Shown: positions 27,315 to 36,677, numbered from the stretch's first letter. The stretch is DNA of 64,000 nucleotides from Lujinxingia litoralis (GCF_003260125.1 NZ_QHKO01000006.1:1-64000), one strand, 5' to 3'. Program-made: numbers and translations. The notes: generated from the letters alone by a model not told the origin.

Positions 27315-27378
27315 TACGTGTGCCTCCACGTGGATCACCAGGTGGGTCTGTAAACTTTCGCCGGGGCGGCCCCGGGCC

Positions 27379-27684
27379 CTACCACTCCACCCGGTCTCCC
27401 GGGCGCAAGCTCCCGTCGTAGCCCGGCTCCGGAGCGGCTCCGCGCTTCTGACGAGCCTTGCGCGCATTCCACGCCGCGCTGCCCAGAAAGGCCGGCGTGG
27501 CCACCACGCATAAAGGGCAGAGCAGCGTGCCAAAGGCCGCCAGGCCCGCCACGCTCAGCGCGCCAATCGCCCCGCCAAAGATCGTATGCTCCTTGGCCCG
27601 GCGGCGATACGGGCACTCCTCTTCGGTGGGCTCGTTTGTGGCGGAGGGGGACGCCATCGATTCAGGGGTGTTCTGCGTGCTCAT
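27379..27684 (-). CDS. Small membrane protein, function unknown
   Basis: A 101-residue protein. A polar N-terminus with ECPYRRRAKEH is followed by two hydrophobic stretches around IGALSVAGLAAFGTLL and CPLCVVATPAFLGSAA. These flank or include a CPLC motif, then a basic Lys/Arg-rich segment. No family recognised. The ATG was chosen for its GGAGG five bases upstream. It is transcribed away from the origin-like spacer. Confidence 0.6.
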   Translation of the reverse strand: MSTQNTPESMASPSATNEPTEEECPYRRRAKEHTIFGGAIGALSVAGLAAFGTLLCPLCVVATPAFLGSAAWNARKARQKRGAAPEPGYDGSLRPGDRVEW

Positions 27685-27872
27685 GCAACCTCCAGACATT
27701 CGGGTTCATCGGGTTCATCGACACTTTCGAGCTACCTTCACCCTTATGAACACCCCACCCTCCCGCATCCTTCCACCTCCCCGGCCCCTCTGCCTCGGGG
27801 CGCCTCGCCAGCCGAAAAGGGCCCGAACCACGCATTTCGATCTGTACGCGATCAAAAGAGAATCCCACCCCC

Positions 27873-28124
27873 TGTGGAAAACTCTGTGCGAAACCCTGTG
27901 TTAAAGCTGTTAATCCACAGGTGGAAAACCTGGGTATTTCTCCCTCGGATCCTTCTCCCCAGTTCTTACACACACTTTCCCCTCCCCATCTGGGGAAAAT
28001 TAACGACGTAAAAACAGGCCCTTAGAGCGCCTCTCCACATTTCCACAGGCCCTACTTCTTCTACGTACCTCAAATACAACAATCCTTTTTTGTCTCTGGG
28101 TAGAAGATCCGTGGCTGTGGAAAA
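27873..28124. other. Putative chromosomal origin (oriC) with DnaA boxes
   Basis: Two perfect boxes of the TTWTNCACA type (read as TGTGGAAAA) occur at 27873-27881 and 28116-28124. Near-matches are at 27911-27919 (TAATCCACA), 27920-27928 (GGTGGAAAA) and 28039-28047 (ATTTCCACA), with weaker ones at 27885 and 27897. Between them the sequence is clearly less GC-rich than its surroundings (for example 28000-28016 and 28070-28092), as expected of an unwinding element. dnaN starts 143 bases after the last box. The flanking parts of this 582-bp spacer show no gene. Confidence 0.78.
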
Positions 28125-28266
28125 CTTTCGGACCTGCGAGGGGCGCAAGCTCGCGAGTTCTAAGGCCGATTGGCACTTGAAACCCTCTTCAACCTGTGAT
28201 GGATTGTCTGGGATTTAGACCCGGGAAAACTCTGGTCCCCAACACCTCTCCGTGGAGACGCGCCCC

Positions 28267-29391
28267 ATGAAGATTCGGATTTCCAGCAAGATGCTCACTC
28301 AGGAGCTCTTCAAACTTCAAGGCGTCGTCAGCCATCGCAGCACGCTGGCCATCCTGTCCAACGCGCTTCTGGTGGCCGAGGGCGACACGCTGACCCTGCA
28401 CGCCACCGACCTGGACATCTCAGTGTCCACCTCCTGCACCTGCGAGGTACTGGAGCCGGGCAAAGTCACCCTGCAGGCCCGCAGCCTCTTCGACATCGTC
28501 AAAAACCTCGAAGAAGACATGCTGACCCTGGAGACCGAGGAGAACCACTGGGCCCGGCTCAAGAGCGGCAACGTCAACTGCCGCATCGTCGGCACCCACG
28601 CCGATGAGTTCCCCCATCTCCTCGACATCAGCGGAGTGGAGCTTTTCCCGATTGGCATCCGTCGCCTCCTCGACATGATCGAGAAGACCCTCTTCAGCGT
28701 CTCCACCGACGATGCCCGCGCCAACCTCACCGGGGCCTTCTTCAAGGTCACCAACGAGAAGACCCTGCTGATGGTCTCCACCGACGGCCATCGCCTCTCC
28801 AAGATCGAGACGAAGCCCGAAGAGTTCGACGCCGGTGGCGACATCCCCGCCGCGCTCAACAAGGGCATCATCATCCCGCGCAAGGGCCTGGCCGAGATCA
28901 AACGCACGGTCGACGCCAAGGGCGATGAGCTCAGCTTCGGCATCATCGACAACAACATCGTCTTTAAGAGCGGCCCGATGAGCCTCTCGGTGCGCCTGAT
29001 CGAGGGCAGCTTCCCCGACTTCACCCAGGTGCTCCCCCGCGAATCCGAGCACCGGGCCATCGTCGAAAAAGACGTCTTCCAGCAGGCCCTCAAGTTCGTC
29101 AGCCTCTTTGCCAGCTCCAAGACCAACAACGTACGCATCTCGCTGAGCGATGAAGGCCTGGAACTCTACGCCTCCGACCCCGACCGCGGCGAAGCCACCA
29201 AGGTCGTGCCGATGCAGTACGGCGGGCAGGCTGTCAAAGCCGGCTTCAACTACCGCTACCTCAACGACGTGGTCAGCGCGCTCGACGGCTCCGAGGTCTC
29301 CATCGAGATCATCGACACCCTCTCCCCCACGCTCATCCGCGACACCCAGCGCGACGAGATGCTCTTCGTCGTCATGCCCATGCGCCTCTGA
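28267..29391 (+). CDS. dnaN: DNA polymerase III beta subunit (sliding clamp)
   Basis: A 374-residue clamp of three similar domains, starting MKIRISSKMLTQEL and ending in the conserved MPMRL, which lines the partner-binding pocket. It forms a ring dimer that tethers the polymerase to DNA. The ATG at 28267 is preferred over one 15 bases upstream because the family starts with MKI and GGAG lies ahead of it. It is the first gene to the right of the origin-like spacer; dnaA, its usual upstream partner, is absent. Confidence 0.97.
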   Translation: MKIRISSKMLTQELFKLQGVVSHRSTLAILSNALLVAEGDTLTLHATDLDISVSTSCTCEVLEPGKVTLQARSLFDIVKNLEEDMLTLETEENHWARLKSGNVNCRIVGTHADEFPHLLDISGVELFPIGIRRLLDMIEKTLFSVSTDDARANLTGAFFKVTNEKTLLMVSTDGHRLSKIETKPEEFDAGGDIPAALNKGIIIPRKGLAEIKRTVDAKGDELSFGIIDNNIVFKSGPMSLSVRLIEGSFPDFTQVLPRESEHRAIVEKDVFQQALKFVSLFASSKTNNVRISLSDEGLELYASDPDRGEATKVVPMQYGGQAVKAGFNYRYLNDVVSALDGSEVSIEIIDTLSPTLIRDTQRDEMLFVVMPMRL

Positions 29392-29567
29392 TCTTTTCGA
29401 TTAGGGTTTTTCAATTAAGGGAGTTGTTCCGTGTCCGGGCAGCTTTCTGAGTAAATGAGTTAGCGCGCGCCTCCGACGACCTTCGCCGGGGGCGTTCGCG
29501 TTTTCTGCTCAGGGCACCGTCGCTCTCTTTGAATCCACTCGCCGCACCCCCCCGAGATATTTTAGCG

Positions 29568-30716
29568 ATGCTTCTGGAAGCCCTCCGACTGCGCGATTTT
29601 CGCAACCTGCAGCACGTGATGTTGACGCCGAACCCGCGTTTCAACGTGATTGCCGGTCCCAACGGTCAGGGCAAAACCAACCTCCTGGAAGCCATCTACC
29701 TCTTGAGCGCGGTGAAGAGCTTTCGCCCCGGCACGACCAACCGCGCGCTCATTCATTTCGAGCGCACGGAGGCTTCGCTGGAGGCCCGCGTGGAGCGCGG
29801 CGGCCATGAGCGCCTGGTGCGCCTGGAGATCTCCGAGCGCGGCAAAAAGGTGTTTTTGAATGAGGGGCAGGTCCGCAACATCTCGGACTTTTTCGGCACC
29901 CTGAACGTCGTGATTTTTGGGCCGGATGATATCGGCATCCTGCGCGGCTCCCCCTCGGAGCGCCGTCGCTTCATGGACCGCGCCATCTTCAACGCCCACC
30001 CGGCCTTCTCCACCGAGTCCACCCATTACGAGGACGTGCTCAAGCACCGCAACGCGCTCCTCAAAGAGCCCCGGGTGGACCCGGCGCTGCTGGGCGTCTA
30101 CGACGAGCAGCTCATCACCTACGGCGCTCAGGTTCTGCGCCGTCGCCTGGACTTCATCACCCATTTTCGGCCGGTGCTCACCCGCACGTTTTCGACAATT
30201 TTCGACCCCTCGCTCGCCGCCGACCTCCGCTACGCCCCGAGCTGGCTCGATGAGGGCGACGATGCCTTCGATGAAGCCGCCGCCCTCCAGGCCCCGCAGT
30301 ATCTGGAGCGCTCCCTGGAGCAGGCGTTGAGGCGCACCGAACGCGAGGAGCGCGAGCGCGGCTACACGTTGATCGGCCCCCACCGCGACGACCTCCACAC
30401 CACGCTGGGCGGCCACGACGTGCGCACCTTCGGCAGCCAGGGCCAGACCCGCGCCTTCGTGCTCGCCATGAAGATCGCCGAAATCACCTACCTGGAAGAG
30501 CGCTACCATTTTGCGCCGATTCTGCTGCTCGACGACGTCTCCAGCGAGCTCGACCGGCAGCGTAACCGCCTCCTCTTCGACTTTCTGCGCAGCCGCACCC
30601 AGGGGCAGGTCTTCATCACCACCACCCACCGCGATTTTATTCTGCTCGACCAGAATTTGAGTATTTTTGATGTGCAGGGCGGTCAGGTCGTCGAGCGTGT
30701 TTCCGACGACGCGTAG
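29568..30716 (+). CDS. recF: DNA replication and repair protein RecF
   Basis: A 382-residue SMC-like ATPase of the RecFOR pathway that loads RecA at gaps. It opens MLLEALRLRDFRNLQ, with Walker A GPNGQGKTN, signature FGSQGQTR and Walker B LLLDDVSSELD. The start at the ATG before LLEALRLRDF matches the family. A longer frame from a TTG is unlikely. It lies 176 bases after dnaN, a spacer without features. gyrB, which often follows, is replaced by a tandem repeat array. Confidence 0.96.
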   Translation: MLLEALRLRDFRNLQHVMLTPNPRFNVIAGPNGQGKTNLLEAIYLLSAVKSFRPGTTNRALIHFERTEASLEARVERGGHERLVRLEISERGKKVFLNEGQVRNISDFFGTLNVVIFGPDDIGILRGSPSERRRFMDRAIFNAHPAFSTESTHYEDVLKHRNALLKEPRVDPALLGVYDEQLITYGAQVLRRRLDFITHFRPVLTRTFSTIFDPSLAADLRYAPSWLDEGDDAFDEAAALQAPQYLERSLEQALRRTEREERERGYTLIGPHRDDLHTTLGGHDVRTFGSQGQTRAFVLAMKIAEITYLEERYHFAPILLLDDVSSELDRQRNRLLFDFLRSRTQGQVFITTTHRDFILLDQNLSIFDVQGGQVVERVSDDA

Positions 30717-30770
30717 TCGACCCGACAAAAGAAACCGTCGTATCGCTCAACATGATGGTCAGAAGCGAGC

Positions 30771-31110
30771 GACGCGGCCTTCGCCGGTTGAAACACCCCT
30801 GTCGAAGGGAACGACGCGGCCTTCGCCGGTTGAAATTGCCTTCGTGAAGCGAGCGTCATGGCTTTCGCCGGTGAACATAGCTTTCACGAAGCGAGCGTCA
30901 TGGCCTTCGCCGGTTGAAATAGCCTTCGTGAAGCGAGCGACATGGCCTTCGCCGGTTGAAATAGCCTTCGCGAAGCGAGCGTCATGGCTTTCGCCGGATA
31001 AAAGAGGTGTTACGAAGCGGGTGACGCCTCTGTTTGAAACGCAACGAGCCCCGTCGAAGGGAATGGCGTGGCTCTTTCATCCAGCGAGACGCGCGTCGAA
31101 GGGACTCCCA
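30771..31110. repeat. Tandem repeat array, exact 42-bp period (array C)
   Basis: Units start at 30771, 30813, 30855, 30897, 30939 and 30981, each exactly 42 bases long, opening G(A/T)C(G/A)(C/T)GGC(C/T)TTCGCCGG and ending GAAGCGAGC. Two or three decayed units run on to about 31110. Because 42 is divisible by three one frame stays open, but it has no start site and overlaps recF. The remaining spacer up to rlmD (31111-31326) shows no gene. Confidence 0.92.
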
Positions 31111-31326
31111 CGGCTCTTTTAGACGGGGCATGCCGCGTTGAGCGCTTTGACAAAGGTGCTTCAACCGGCGGACACCTCGACACAGCGAATGTCAGGACGC
31201 GTTCAAAACGAAATAACGTGGCGGACTGCCCGACACAGCAGTTTTAATTTAAAACCATGGCGTCGAAGCGCATACATCAAGGCGATCGACGCATTTGAGC
31301 CTCAACGCCTGAAGAGAGCAAAACAC

Positions 31327-32844
31327 ATGATTCTGGAGCTTAGCCGGGGATTTCGACACGGCGATGAGGTCGAGCTGACCATCGACAAAATGAACGAGCG
31401 GGGCTTAGGCGTCGCCTTTGTCGAGACGGTCATCGGCCCGCAGAAGATGGAGAAGCGCTACGAGGTCTTTGTGCGCAAGGCCATCCCCGGCGACCGGGTG
31501 CGCGTGCGCATCGATAAGACGCGGCGCAAACGCGCCTCGGCCACCCTGCTGGAGATTCTGGAGCCCTCGCAGCTGCGCATCGAGCCGCGCTGCCGCCACT
31601 TTGGCACCCGCGAAGAGGCCGAGAAGGGCTGTGGCGGCTGCACCCTGCAGTCGATGCGCTACCGCCATCAGCTCGCCATCAAAGAGCGCCTGATCAAAGA
31701 GAACTTTCAGCGGGTGGGCCTCGACCCCGGGCTGGTGCTCCCGCTCAAGGGCATGGATGAGCCCTGGTACTACCGCAACAAGATGGAGTTCACCTTCGGC
31801 GACGACGCCGAGCGCCACTTCGCGCTGGGGCTTTACCCCTCGGGCTACAAATTCGAGATCCTCAACCTTCAGGAATGCCACCTGCAGTCGGAGTTCGTCT
31901 CGCGTTTTGTGCCGGCGATGAGTCATTTCTGCGCCTCGGTGGGGCTTGAGCCCTACCACAGCCGCCGGGACGAGGGCTGGCTGCGCAACCTGACGATCCG
32001 CGAGGGCAAACGCACCGGGGAGGTGATGGTGGAGCTGATGACCAGCCCGGCCACCGAGGTGCGTCTGGGCACCGAGACGGTCGATGCGGAGCAGGCCGCG
32101 CGGGCCTTCGCCGCCGAGGCCCAACGCCTGGCCTCGGAGTTCGGGCGGCCCATCACCTCCTTTTACTGGTCGCGCTACATCGCCGAAAAGGGCAGCCGCA
32201 CCCGCATCGAAGAGACCCTGCTCCATGGCGAGCCGGTGTTGAGCGAGGAGATGCACCTGCCTGGCGAGCAGAGGTTGCGCTTTGAGATTCACCCCCGGGC
32301 CTTTTTTCAGCCCAACACCCTGCAGGCCGAGCAGCTCTACGCCGAGGTCATCGAGCGCGCCGGCCTGCTCGACGCCGATAGCCCCAACCGGCCCCAGACC
32401 GTGCTCGACCTCTACTGCGGCACGGGCACCATCGGGCTCTGCCTGGCCCCTTATGCCGAGCGCGTGCTCGGCATCGAGCTTCAGCCCGACGCGGTGGACA
32501 ACGCCCGCAAAAACGCCACCGACAATCAGATCGACAACGCCACCTTCTTTGTGGGCGATGTGGGCAAGGTGCTGGCCAGCCCCGAGTTCATCGAGGCCCG
32601 CGGCGACGCCATCGACCTGGTGGTGGTCGACCCGCCCCGCTCCGGGCTTTTTGACCAGGCGATTGAACAGATTCTGGAGATCGCCGCCCCCACGCTGGTC
32701 TACGTCTCCTGCAACCCCAAAACCCTGGCGGACAACCTGGTGGCGCTCACCGCCGGGGGCTACCAGCTGGAGGTCGTGCAGCCGGTCGACCTCTTCCCGC
32801 AGACCTACCACGTGGAGAACGTCGCGCTCCTCACCCGTCGCTGA
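31327..32844 (+). CDS. rlmD: 23S rRNA (uracil-5-)-methyltransferase RlmD-like
   Basis: A 505-residue SAM-dependent methyltransferase of the RumA/TrmA class. An N-terminal TRAM domain (HGDEVELTIDKMNERGLGVAF) is followed by cysteines for a 4Fe-4S cluster (CRHFGT, GCGGC and ECHLQ). The SAM site is LDLYCGTGTIGLCLA. VVDPPRSGL and the nucleophile in VYVSCNPKTLADNL are intact. It probably methylates 23S rRNA (U1939 in E. coli); U747 or a tRNA target cannot be excluded. The start was placed directly before the TRAM domain; 63 in-frame residues upstream are unconserved. Confidence 0.88.
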   Translation: MILELSRGFRHGDEVELTIDKMNERGLGVAFVETVIGPQKMEKRYEVFVRKAIPGDRVRVRIDKTRRKRASATLLEILEPSQLRIEPRCRHFGTREEAEKGCGGCTLQSMRYRHQLAIKERLIKENFQRVGLDPGLVLPLKGMDEPWYYRNKMEFTFGDDAERHFALGLYPSGYKFEILNLQECHLQSEFVSRFVPAMSHFCASVGLEPYHSRRDEGWLRNLTIREGKRTGEVMVELMTSPATEVRLGTETVDAEQAARAFAAEAQRLASEFGRPITSFYWSRYIAEKGSRTRIEETLLHGEPVLSEEMHLPGEQRLRFEIHPRAFFQPNTLQAEQLYAEVIERAGLLDADSPNRPQTVLDLYCGTGTIGLCLAPYAERVLGIELQPDAVDNARKNATDNQIDNATFFVGDVGKVLASPEFIEARGDAIDLVVVDPPRSGLFDQAIEQILEIAAPTLVYVSCNPKTLADNLVALTAGGYQLEVVQPVDLFPQTYHVENVALLTRR

Positions 32845-33020
32845 GGCCACCGCCCGCGCAGCTCCCCGAGAACTCGAAGAACTCGAACCTGTCGACCGAC
32901 TCGGTCGGGGCGCTTCGCTTTGCGCGGCCGCCGCTCGCTGGTAGCCTGCGGCCGCTGAGAAGCTCTTTTCCACCTCTCTCGTCAGGCTGATCTGACGACT
33001 CTTCGGGTCCTGAGGCTGCG

Positions 33021-33860
33021 ATGAACTTTGATCTCTTACTTCTGGTGGTGCTCCTGGCATTTGGGGCCGTGATTGTGGCGGTGGTGTACCAGAACGTCAT
33101 GCGCATGCGCGGGCTTCTGGCCAGTCGCACCATCTGGAAGTCGCTCGGGGAGAAGTTCAACCTGGCCTACGACGCTTCGCTCTCGGAGGCGCGCGAGCAG
33201 CTGACGGGGGCGCATCGCGCCTGTCCCTTGAGCATCACCGGGCAGGGCGATCCGCTGAGCGACGACTACCAGATCGAGGTCGAGGTGACGCTCGACCCCT
33301 CCCTGCACCCGGCGCTGGTCCTGGTCTCGGAGCCTCCTCCCGGGAGCGGCCCCTTCATCGAGAGCGCCCGCGTCGAAGGCCCCGCCCAGGCCCCGGAGCT
33401 TCTGAGCCAGGCTGACCTGCGGACCGCCTGGGACGAGGCCGCCGCCCGCTGCCAGCAACTCGGCGTTCGCGACCAGCGCCTGCGCCTGCTCCGCACCGGC
33501 CCGCTCAGCGACGAAGCCGAACTCGAAGCTCTCACCGAGCTGGCCGTCAACCTGGCCATCACGCTCGAAGAGGTCAGCAAACCCTTTACCAGCCTGCTCG
33601 CCACGGGTTACCCCCGGGCTCTGGACGCTCCCGAGGTTCAGATCGGCCAGATGCCCATTCACGGCGCGCTGCGGGCCAACGCCGCCAGCCCCATGCGCGG
33701 CGATTTTTTTGAGAAAAAGGCCGGTTTCCCGGTCGTCGGCGAGTGGGACCGCTCCGGGGAGCGTCGGGCGGTTCGGGATGTTCCGGCGCCCGACGAGCGT
33801 TCGCCACTGGCCACCGTCACCGAACGCAGTGAGCAAGGCGAAGACGGCGACCTCTCCTGA
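33021..33860 (+). CDS. Membrane-anchored protein of unknown function
   Basis: A 279-residue protein with one N-terminal membrane segment (about residues 4-24) and a soluble region. SRTIWKSLGEKFNLAYDASL after the anchor recalls the matching part of the 25728-26528 gene product. A mixed alpha/beta middle (EVEVTLDPSLHPALVLVSEPP) and a charged tail follow. No family is recognised. It precedes moaA by 79 bases in the same direction, so it could be cotranscribed, but nothing ties it to molybdopterin synthesis. Confidence 0.6.
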   Translation: MNFDLLLLVVLLAFGAVIVAVVYQNVMRMRGLLASRTIWKSLGEKFNLAYDASLSEAREQLTGAHRACPLSITGQGDPLSDDYQIEVEVTLDPSLHPALVLVSEPPPGSGPFIESARVEGPAQAPELLSQADLRTAWDEAAARCQQLGVRDQRLRLLRTGPLSDEAELEALTELAVNLAITLEEVSKPFTSLLATGYPRALDAPEVQIGQMPIHGALRANAASPMRGDFFEKKAGFPVVGEWDRSGERRAVRDVPAPDERSPLATVTERSEQGEDGDLS

Positions 33861-33939
33861 GGTCGCCGGGCTGGACAGTGGGTTTTGGCCCACTACACTG
33901 AGCGCCGACCTCGTGTGTTCCCCTGCCAGCAGTCGGCCT

Positions 33940-34941
33940 ATGAACCCTCCCCCCCTCTCCTCGTCGTTGATCGATTCCTTTGGACGCGCGCATCGCTCGC
34001 TGCGCGTCTCGGTCACCGATCGCTGCAACCTGCGTTGCTCCTACTGCATGCCGGCCCAGGGCCTGCCCTGCTCGCCACGCTCCGAGCTCCTGAGCTTTGA
34101 GGAGATCACCTTCGTGGTCGGCGAAGCCTGCAAGCTGGGCGTGCGACGCATCCGGCTGACCGGTGGCGAACCCCTGCTGCGCCGCGATCTGCCCGAGCTG
34201 GTGCGCATGCTCAAAACCCGCACCGCCGTGGCCGATGTCGCGCTCACCACCAACGGGCTGCTCCTCGACCGCCACGCCGCCGCGCTCAAGGCCGCCGGCC
34301 TGGATCGCGTCAACGTCAGCCTGGATTCGCTGGACCCGGAGCGCTTTCGCGAGATCACCCGCAACGGCACCTTCGAGCAGGCCTGGCGCGGTCTGGAAGC
34401 CGCCCTGGAGCAGGGCTTTGCCCCGGTGCGCGTCAACACCCTGCTCCTGGCCGGGATCAACGACGATGAACTCGACCGCTGGATCGAACTCACCCGCACC
34501 CACCCGGTCGACGTGCGTTTTATGGAGATCATGCCCATTGGCGAGGGCGCGCTGCACGCCCGGGCCGGCCGCTTTGTGAACTTGAGCGCGTTGATCGAGC
34601 GCCTGATCGAGACCCGCGGTCTGGAGCCGGCCAGCGCCGCCATCGGCAACGGACCGGCCCGCTACTACCGCGCCCCCGGCGCCCGGGGGCGCCTGGGCTT
34701 CATCACTCCCATCTCCAATCCCTACTGCAACACCTGCGCCCGGCTGCGCCTGACCTCGACCGGGGAGCTGCGCGCCTGTCTGGCGGTCGACCAGCAGGTC
34801 AGCCTCAAGCAGGCCGCCCGCGCCGGCGACGCCGCCGGGCTGCGGGCGCTCTTTGAACAGGTCGTCGCCGAGAAACCCGCCGGCCATCAGTGGCGCGAGG
34901 GCCACGTCACCGCCGCCGGCATGTCGGCCCTGGGAGGCTAA
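33940..34941 (+). CDS. moaA: GTP 3',8-cyclase MoaA
   Basis: A 333-residue radical SAM enzyme that starts molybdopterin synthesis by rearranging GTP. The first cluster is bound by CNLRCSYC (Cys29, 33, 36), with TGGEPLLRRDL for SAM. The second, GTP-binding cluster uses CNTCARLRLTSTGELRAC near the end. The C-terminal Gly-Gly needed for activity is present (SALGG). The ATG after 77 unconserved in-frame residues gives the family length. It leads moaA-moaDE-moaCB, with three bases to the next gene. Confidence 0.95.
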   Translation: MNPPPLSSSLIDSFGRAHRSLRVSVTDRCNLRCSYCMPAQGLPCSPRSELLSFEEITFVVGEACKLGVRRIRLTGGEPLLRRDLPELVRMLKTRTAVADVALTTNGLLLDRHAAALKAAGLDRVNVSLDSLDPERFREITRNGTFEQAWRGLEAALEQGFAPVRVNTLLLAGINDDELDRWIELTRTHPVDVRFMEIMPIGEGALHARAGRFVNLSALIERLIETRGLEPASAAIGNGPARYYRAPGARGRLGFITPISNPYCNTCARLRLTSTGELRACLAVDQQVSLKQAARAGDAAGLRALFEQVVAEKPAGHQWREGHVTAAGMSALGG

Positions 34942-34944
34942 GCC

Positions 34945-35682
34945 ATGAGCATCACGATTCAGGTACGCTTTTACGCCGGGTTGGCCCAGCGCGCCGGCTG
35001 CCGCGAGGCCACGCTGGAACTTGCAGATGGCGTGGCCCTCCCCGACCCCCGGGTCGCCGACGCGCTCGCTGCGGTCGCCGGGGCCTTCCCCACGCTCCGC
35101 GGCATGCTCGACCGGGTGGCCGTGGCGCTTGACGATACCATCGTGCATCGCGAGCACCCCCTGCGCGCCGGCGCCCTCCTGGAGCTCTTGCCCCCGGTCA
35201 GCGGCGGCATCGACCTCCTCGCCAGCCCCTCACGCTGGCTCTCCGAGAGCCCCCTCGATCTGGGCGAACTCCTGGCACAGACCGAGGACCCGGCCGGCGG
35301 GGGCCTGGTGATCTTCAGCGGCGATGTGCGCGACCATAACCAGGGCCGGGGCGGCGTCACCGCCATCACCTACGAGGCCCACCCCTCCATCGCCGCCCGC
35401 GTGCTCGCCAGCATCGAAGACGAGGTCTGCGCGCGCTTCGATGTGCTGCGCTGCCGCATCCAGCACCGCACCGGCCGGGTGGAAGTAGGCCAGGCCTCGG
35501 TGCTCGTGGTCTGCCGCGCCGCCCACCGCGCCGCCGCCTTTGAAGGCGCTCGCCATGCCATCGACACCCTCAAAGAGCGCACTCCCATCTGGAAACTCGA
35601 ACATTACGACGACGGCTCCAGCCGCTACCTCGACGGCACTCCCCTCTCCCCGGAGAGCGACCCCGGGTCTGAGCCGCGCTAA
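34945..35682 (+). CDS. MoaD-MoaE fusion (molybdopterin synthase)
   Basis: A 245-residue fusion. Residues 1-88 are MoaD, a ubiquitin-like sulfur carrier ending LLPPVSGG (Gly87-Gly88). Residues 89-245 are MoaE, with VIFSGDVRDHN, RTGRVEVGQASVLVVCRAAHR and the active-site lysines of TLKERTPIWKLEHY. MoaD works only through a free C-terminal Gly-Gly that is adenylated and turned into a thiocarboxylate, so the fusion should be cut after Gly88, as reported for mycobacterial MoaX. It starts three bases after moaA. Confidence 0.93.
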   Translation: MSITIQVRFYAGLAQRAGCREATLELADGVALPDPRVADALAAVAGAFPTLRGMLDRVAVALDDTIVHREHPLRAGALLELLPPVSGGIDLLASPSRWLSESPLDLGELLAQTEDPAGGGLVIFSGDVRDHNQGRGGVTAITYEAHPSIAARVLASIEDEVCARFDVLRCRIQHRTGRVEVGQASVLVVCRAAHRAAAFEGARHAIDTLKERTPIWKLEHYDDGSSRYLDGTPLSPESDPGSEPR

Positions 35683-35732
35683 CCGACGCTCCGCTTTCAC
35701 AGGCCCCCACCAGGCCGCACACGAGTTCATCC

Positions 35733-36647
35733 ATGAAAGACATCACCCACAAACCCACCAGCGAGCGCTTCGCCCGCGCCCAGGCGATGCTGCGCATCGA
35801 CCCGGCCATCCTCCGGGCCACCGGCCACGGGCGCAACACCGACAAGGGCGACGCCATCGAGGCCTCCCGCGTCGCCGGCATCATGGCCGTGAAACGCACC
35901 TGGGAGGCGCTGCCCTTCTGCCACCCGCTGGCGATCACCGCCTGCGACGTGCACTTTGAGTTTCTCGACGAAGGCATCTACCTGGAGGTCAGCGCCACCT
36001 GTGTGGGCCCCACCGGCGTGGAGATGGAGACCCTCTACGCGGCCAGCGTCGCGGCGATGAACCTCTACGACATGCTCAAACCCCACGCCTCGGCCGACAC
36101 CGGGCTGATCAGCGTCACCGACATCAAGCTCGTCGAAAAACGCGGCGGCAAGAGCGATTTCCGCGACCCGGTCAGCGTGCGCGCCGCCATCGTGGTCACC
36201 TCCGACGCGGTCGTCAGCGGCGTCAAAGAGGACCGCGCCGGGCATATCGTCCGCGATCGCCTCCTCAAAAAAGAGGGCGTCGACATCGTGGATTACATCG
36301 TGCTGGGCAACGACCCGGCCCCCATCGCCCAGACCCTGGACGCCCTCCTGGCGCGCGACCTCGACCTCATCGTCACCGTCGGGGGCACCGGTCTGGAGCC
36401 CCACGCCCGCACCGTCGAGGTGGTCGAGCAACGCATCCAACGCCCGATCCCGGGTATTATGGAGGCCGCTCGCCAGCACGGTCAGGCCCGCACCCCCCGG
36501 GCGCTCCTCTCCCGCGGGGTCGCCGGACAGGCCGGCCATTGCCTCCTGGTCACCTTCCCCGGCTCCTCGGCCGGCGCCCGGCAGACCTGCGACGCCGTGC
36601 TCACCGGCCTGCTGGCCTCGGTACGCCCGGCCCCTTCGTCATCCTAA
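35733..36647 (+). CDS. MoaC-MoaB/MogA fusion
   Basis: A 304-residue fusion. Residues 1 to about 150 are MoaC, cyclic pyranopterin monophosphate synthase, with FCHPLAIT, GPTGVEMETLYAAS and DIKLVEKRGGKSDFRD. Residues 155-304 are a MoaB/MogA domain that adenylates molybdopterin (VTVGGTGLEPHARTVEV, then VTFPGSSAGARQ). Both domains look complete. With moaA and moaDE upstream the operon covers GTP to adenylated molybdopterin; MoeA and MoeB homologues are not in the window. The gap to moaDE is 50 bases. Confidence 0.92.
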   Translation: MKDITHKPTSERFARAQAMLRIDPAILRATGHGRNTDKGDAIEASRVAGIMAVKRTWEALPFCHPLAITACDVHFEFLDEGIYLEVSATCVGPTGVEMETLYAASVAAMNLYDMLKPHASADTGLISVTDIKLVEKRGGKSDFRDPVSVRAAIVVTSDAVVSGVKEDRAGHIVRDRLLKKEGVDIVDYIVLGNDPAPIAQTLDALLARDLDLIVTVGGTGLEPHARTVEVVEQRIQRPIPGIMEAARQHGQARTPRALLSRGVAGQAGHCLLVTFPGSSAGARQTCDAVLTGLLASVRPAPSSS

Positions 36648-36677
36648 AGCCCCGGGAGAAGCGCCCTTAAAGCGCGA

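Noticed and set aside
30667..31122. Open frame through array C coding for 14-residue repeats
   Set aside because: It overlaps the end of recF, has no ribosome site and stays open only because 42 is divisible by three; the other arrays do not keep a frame.
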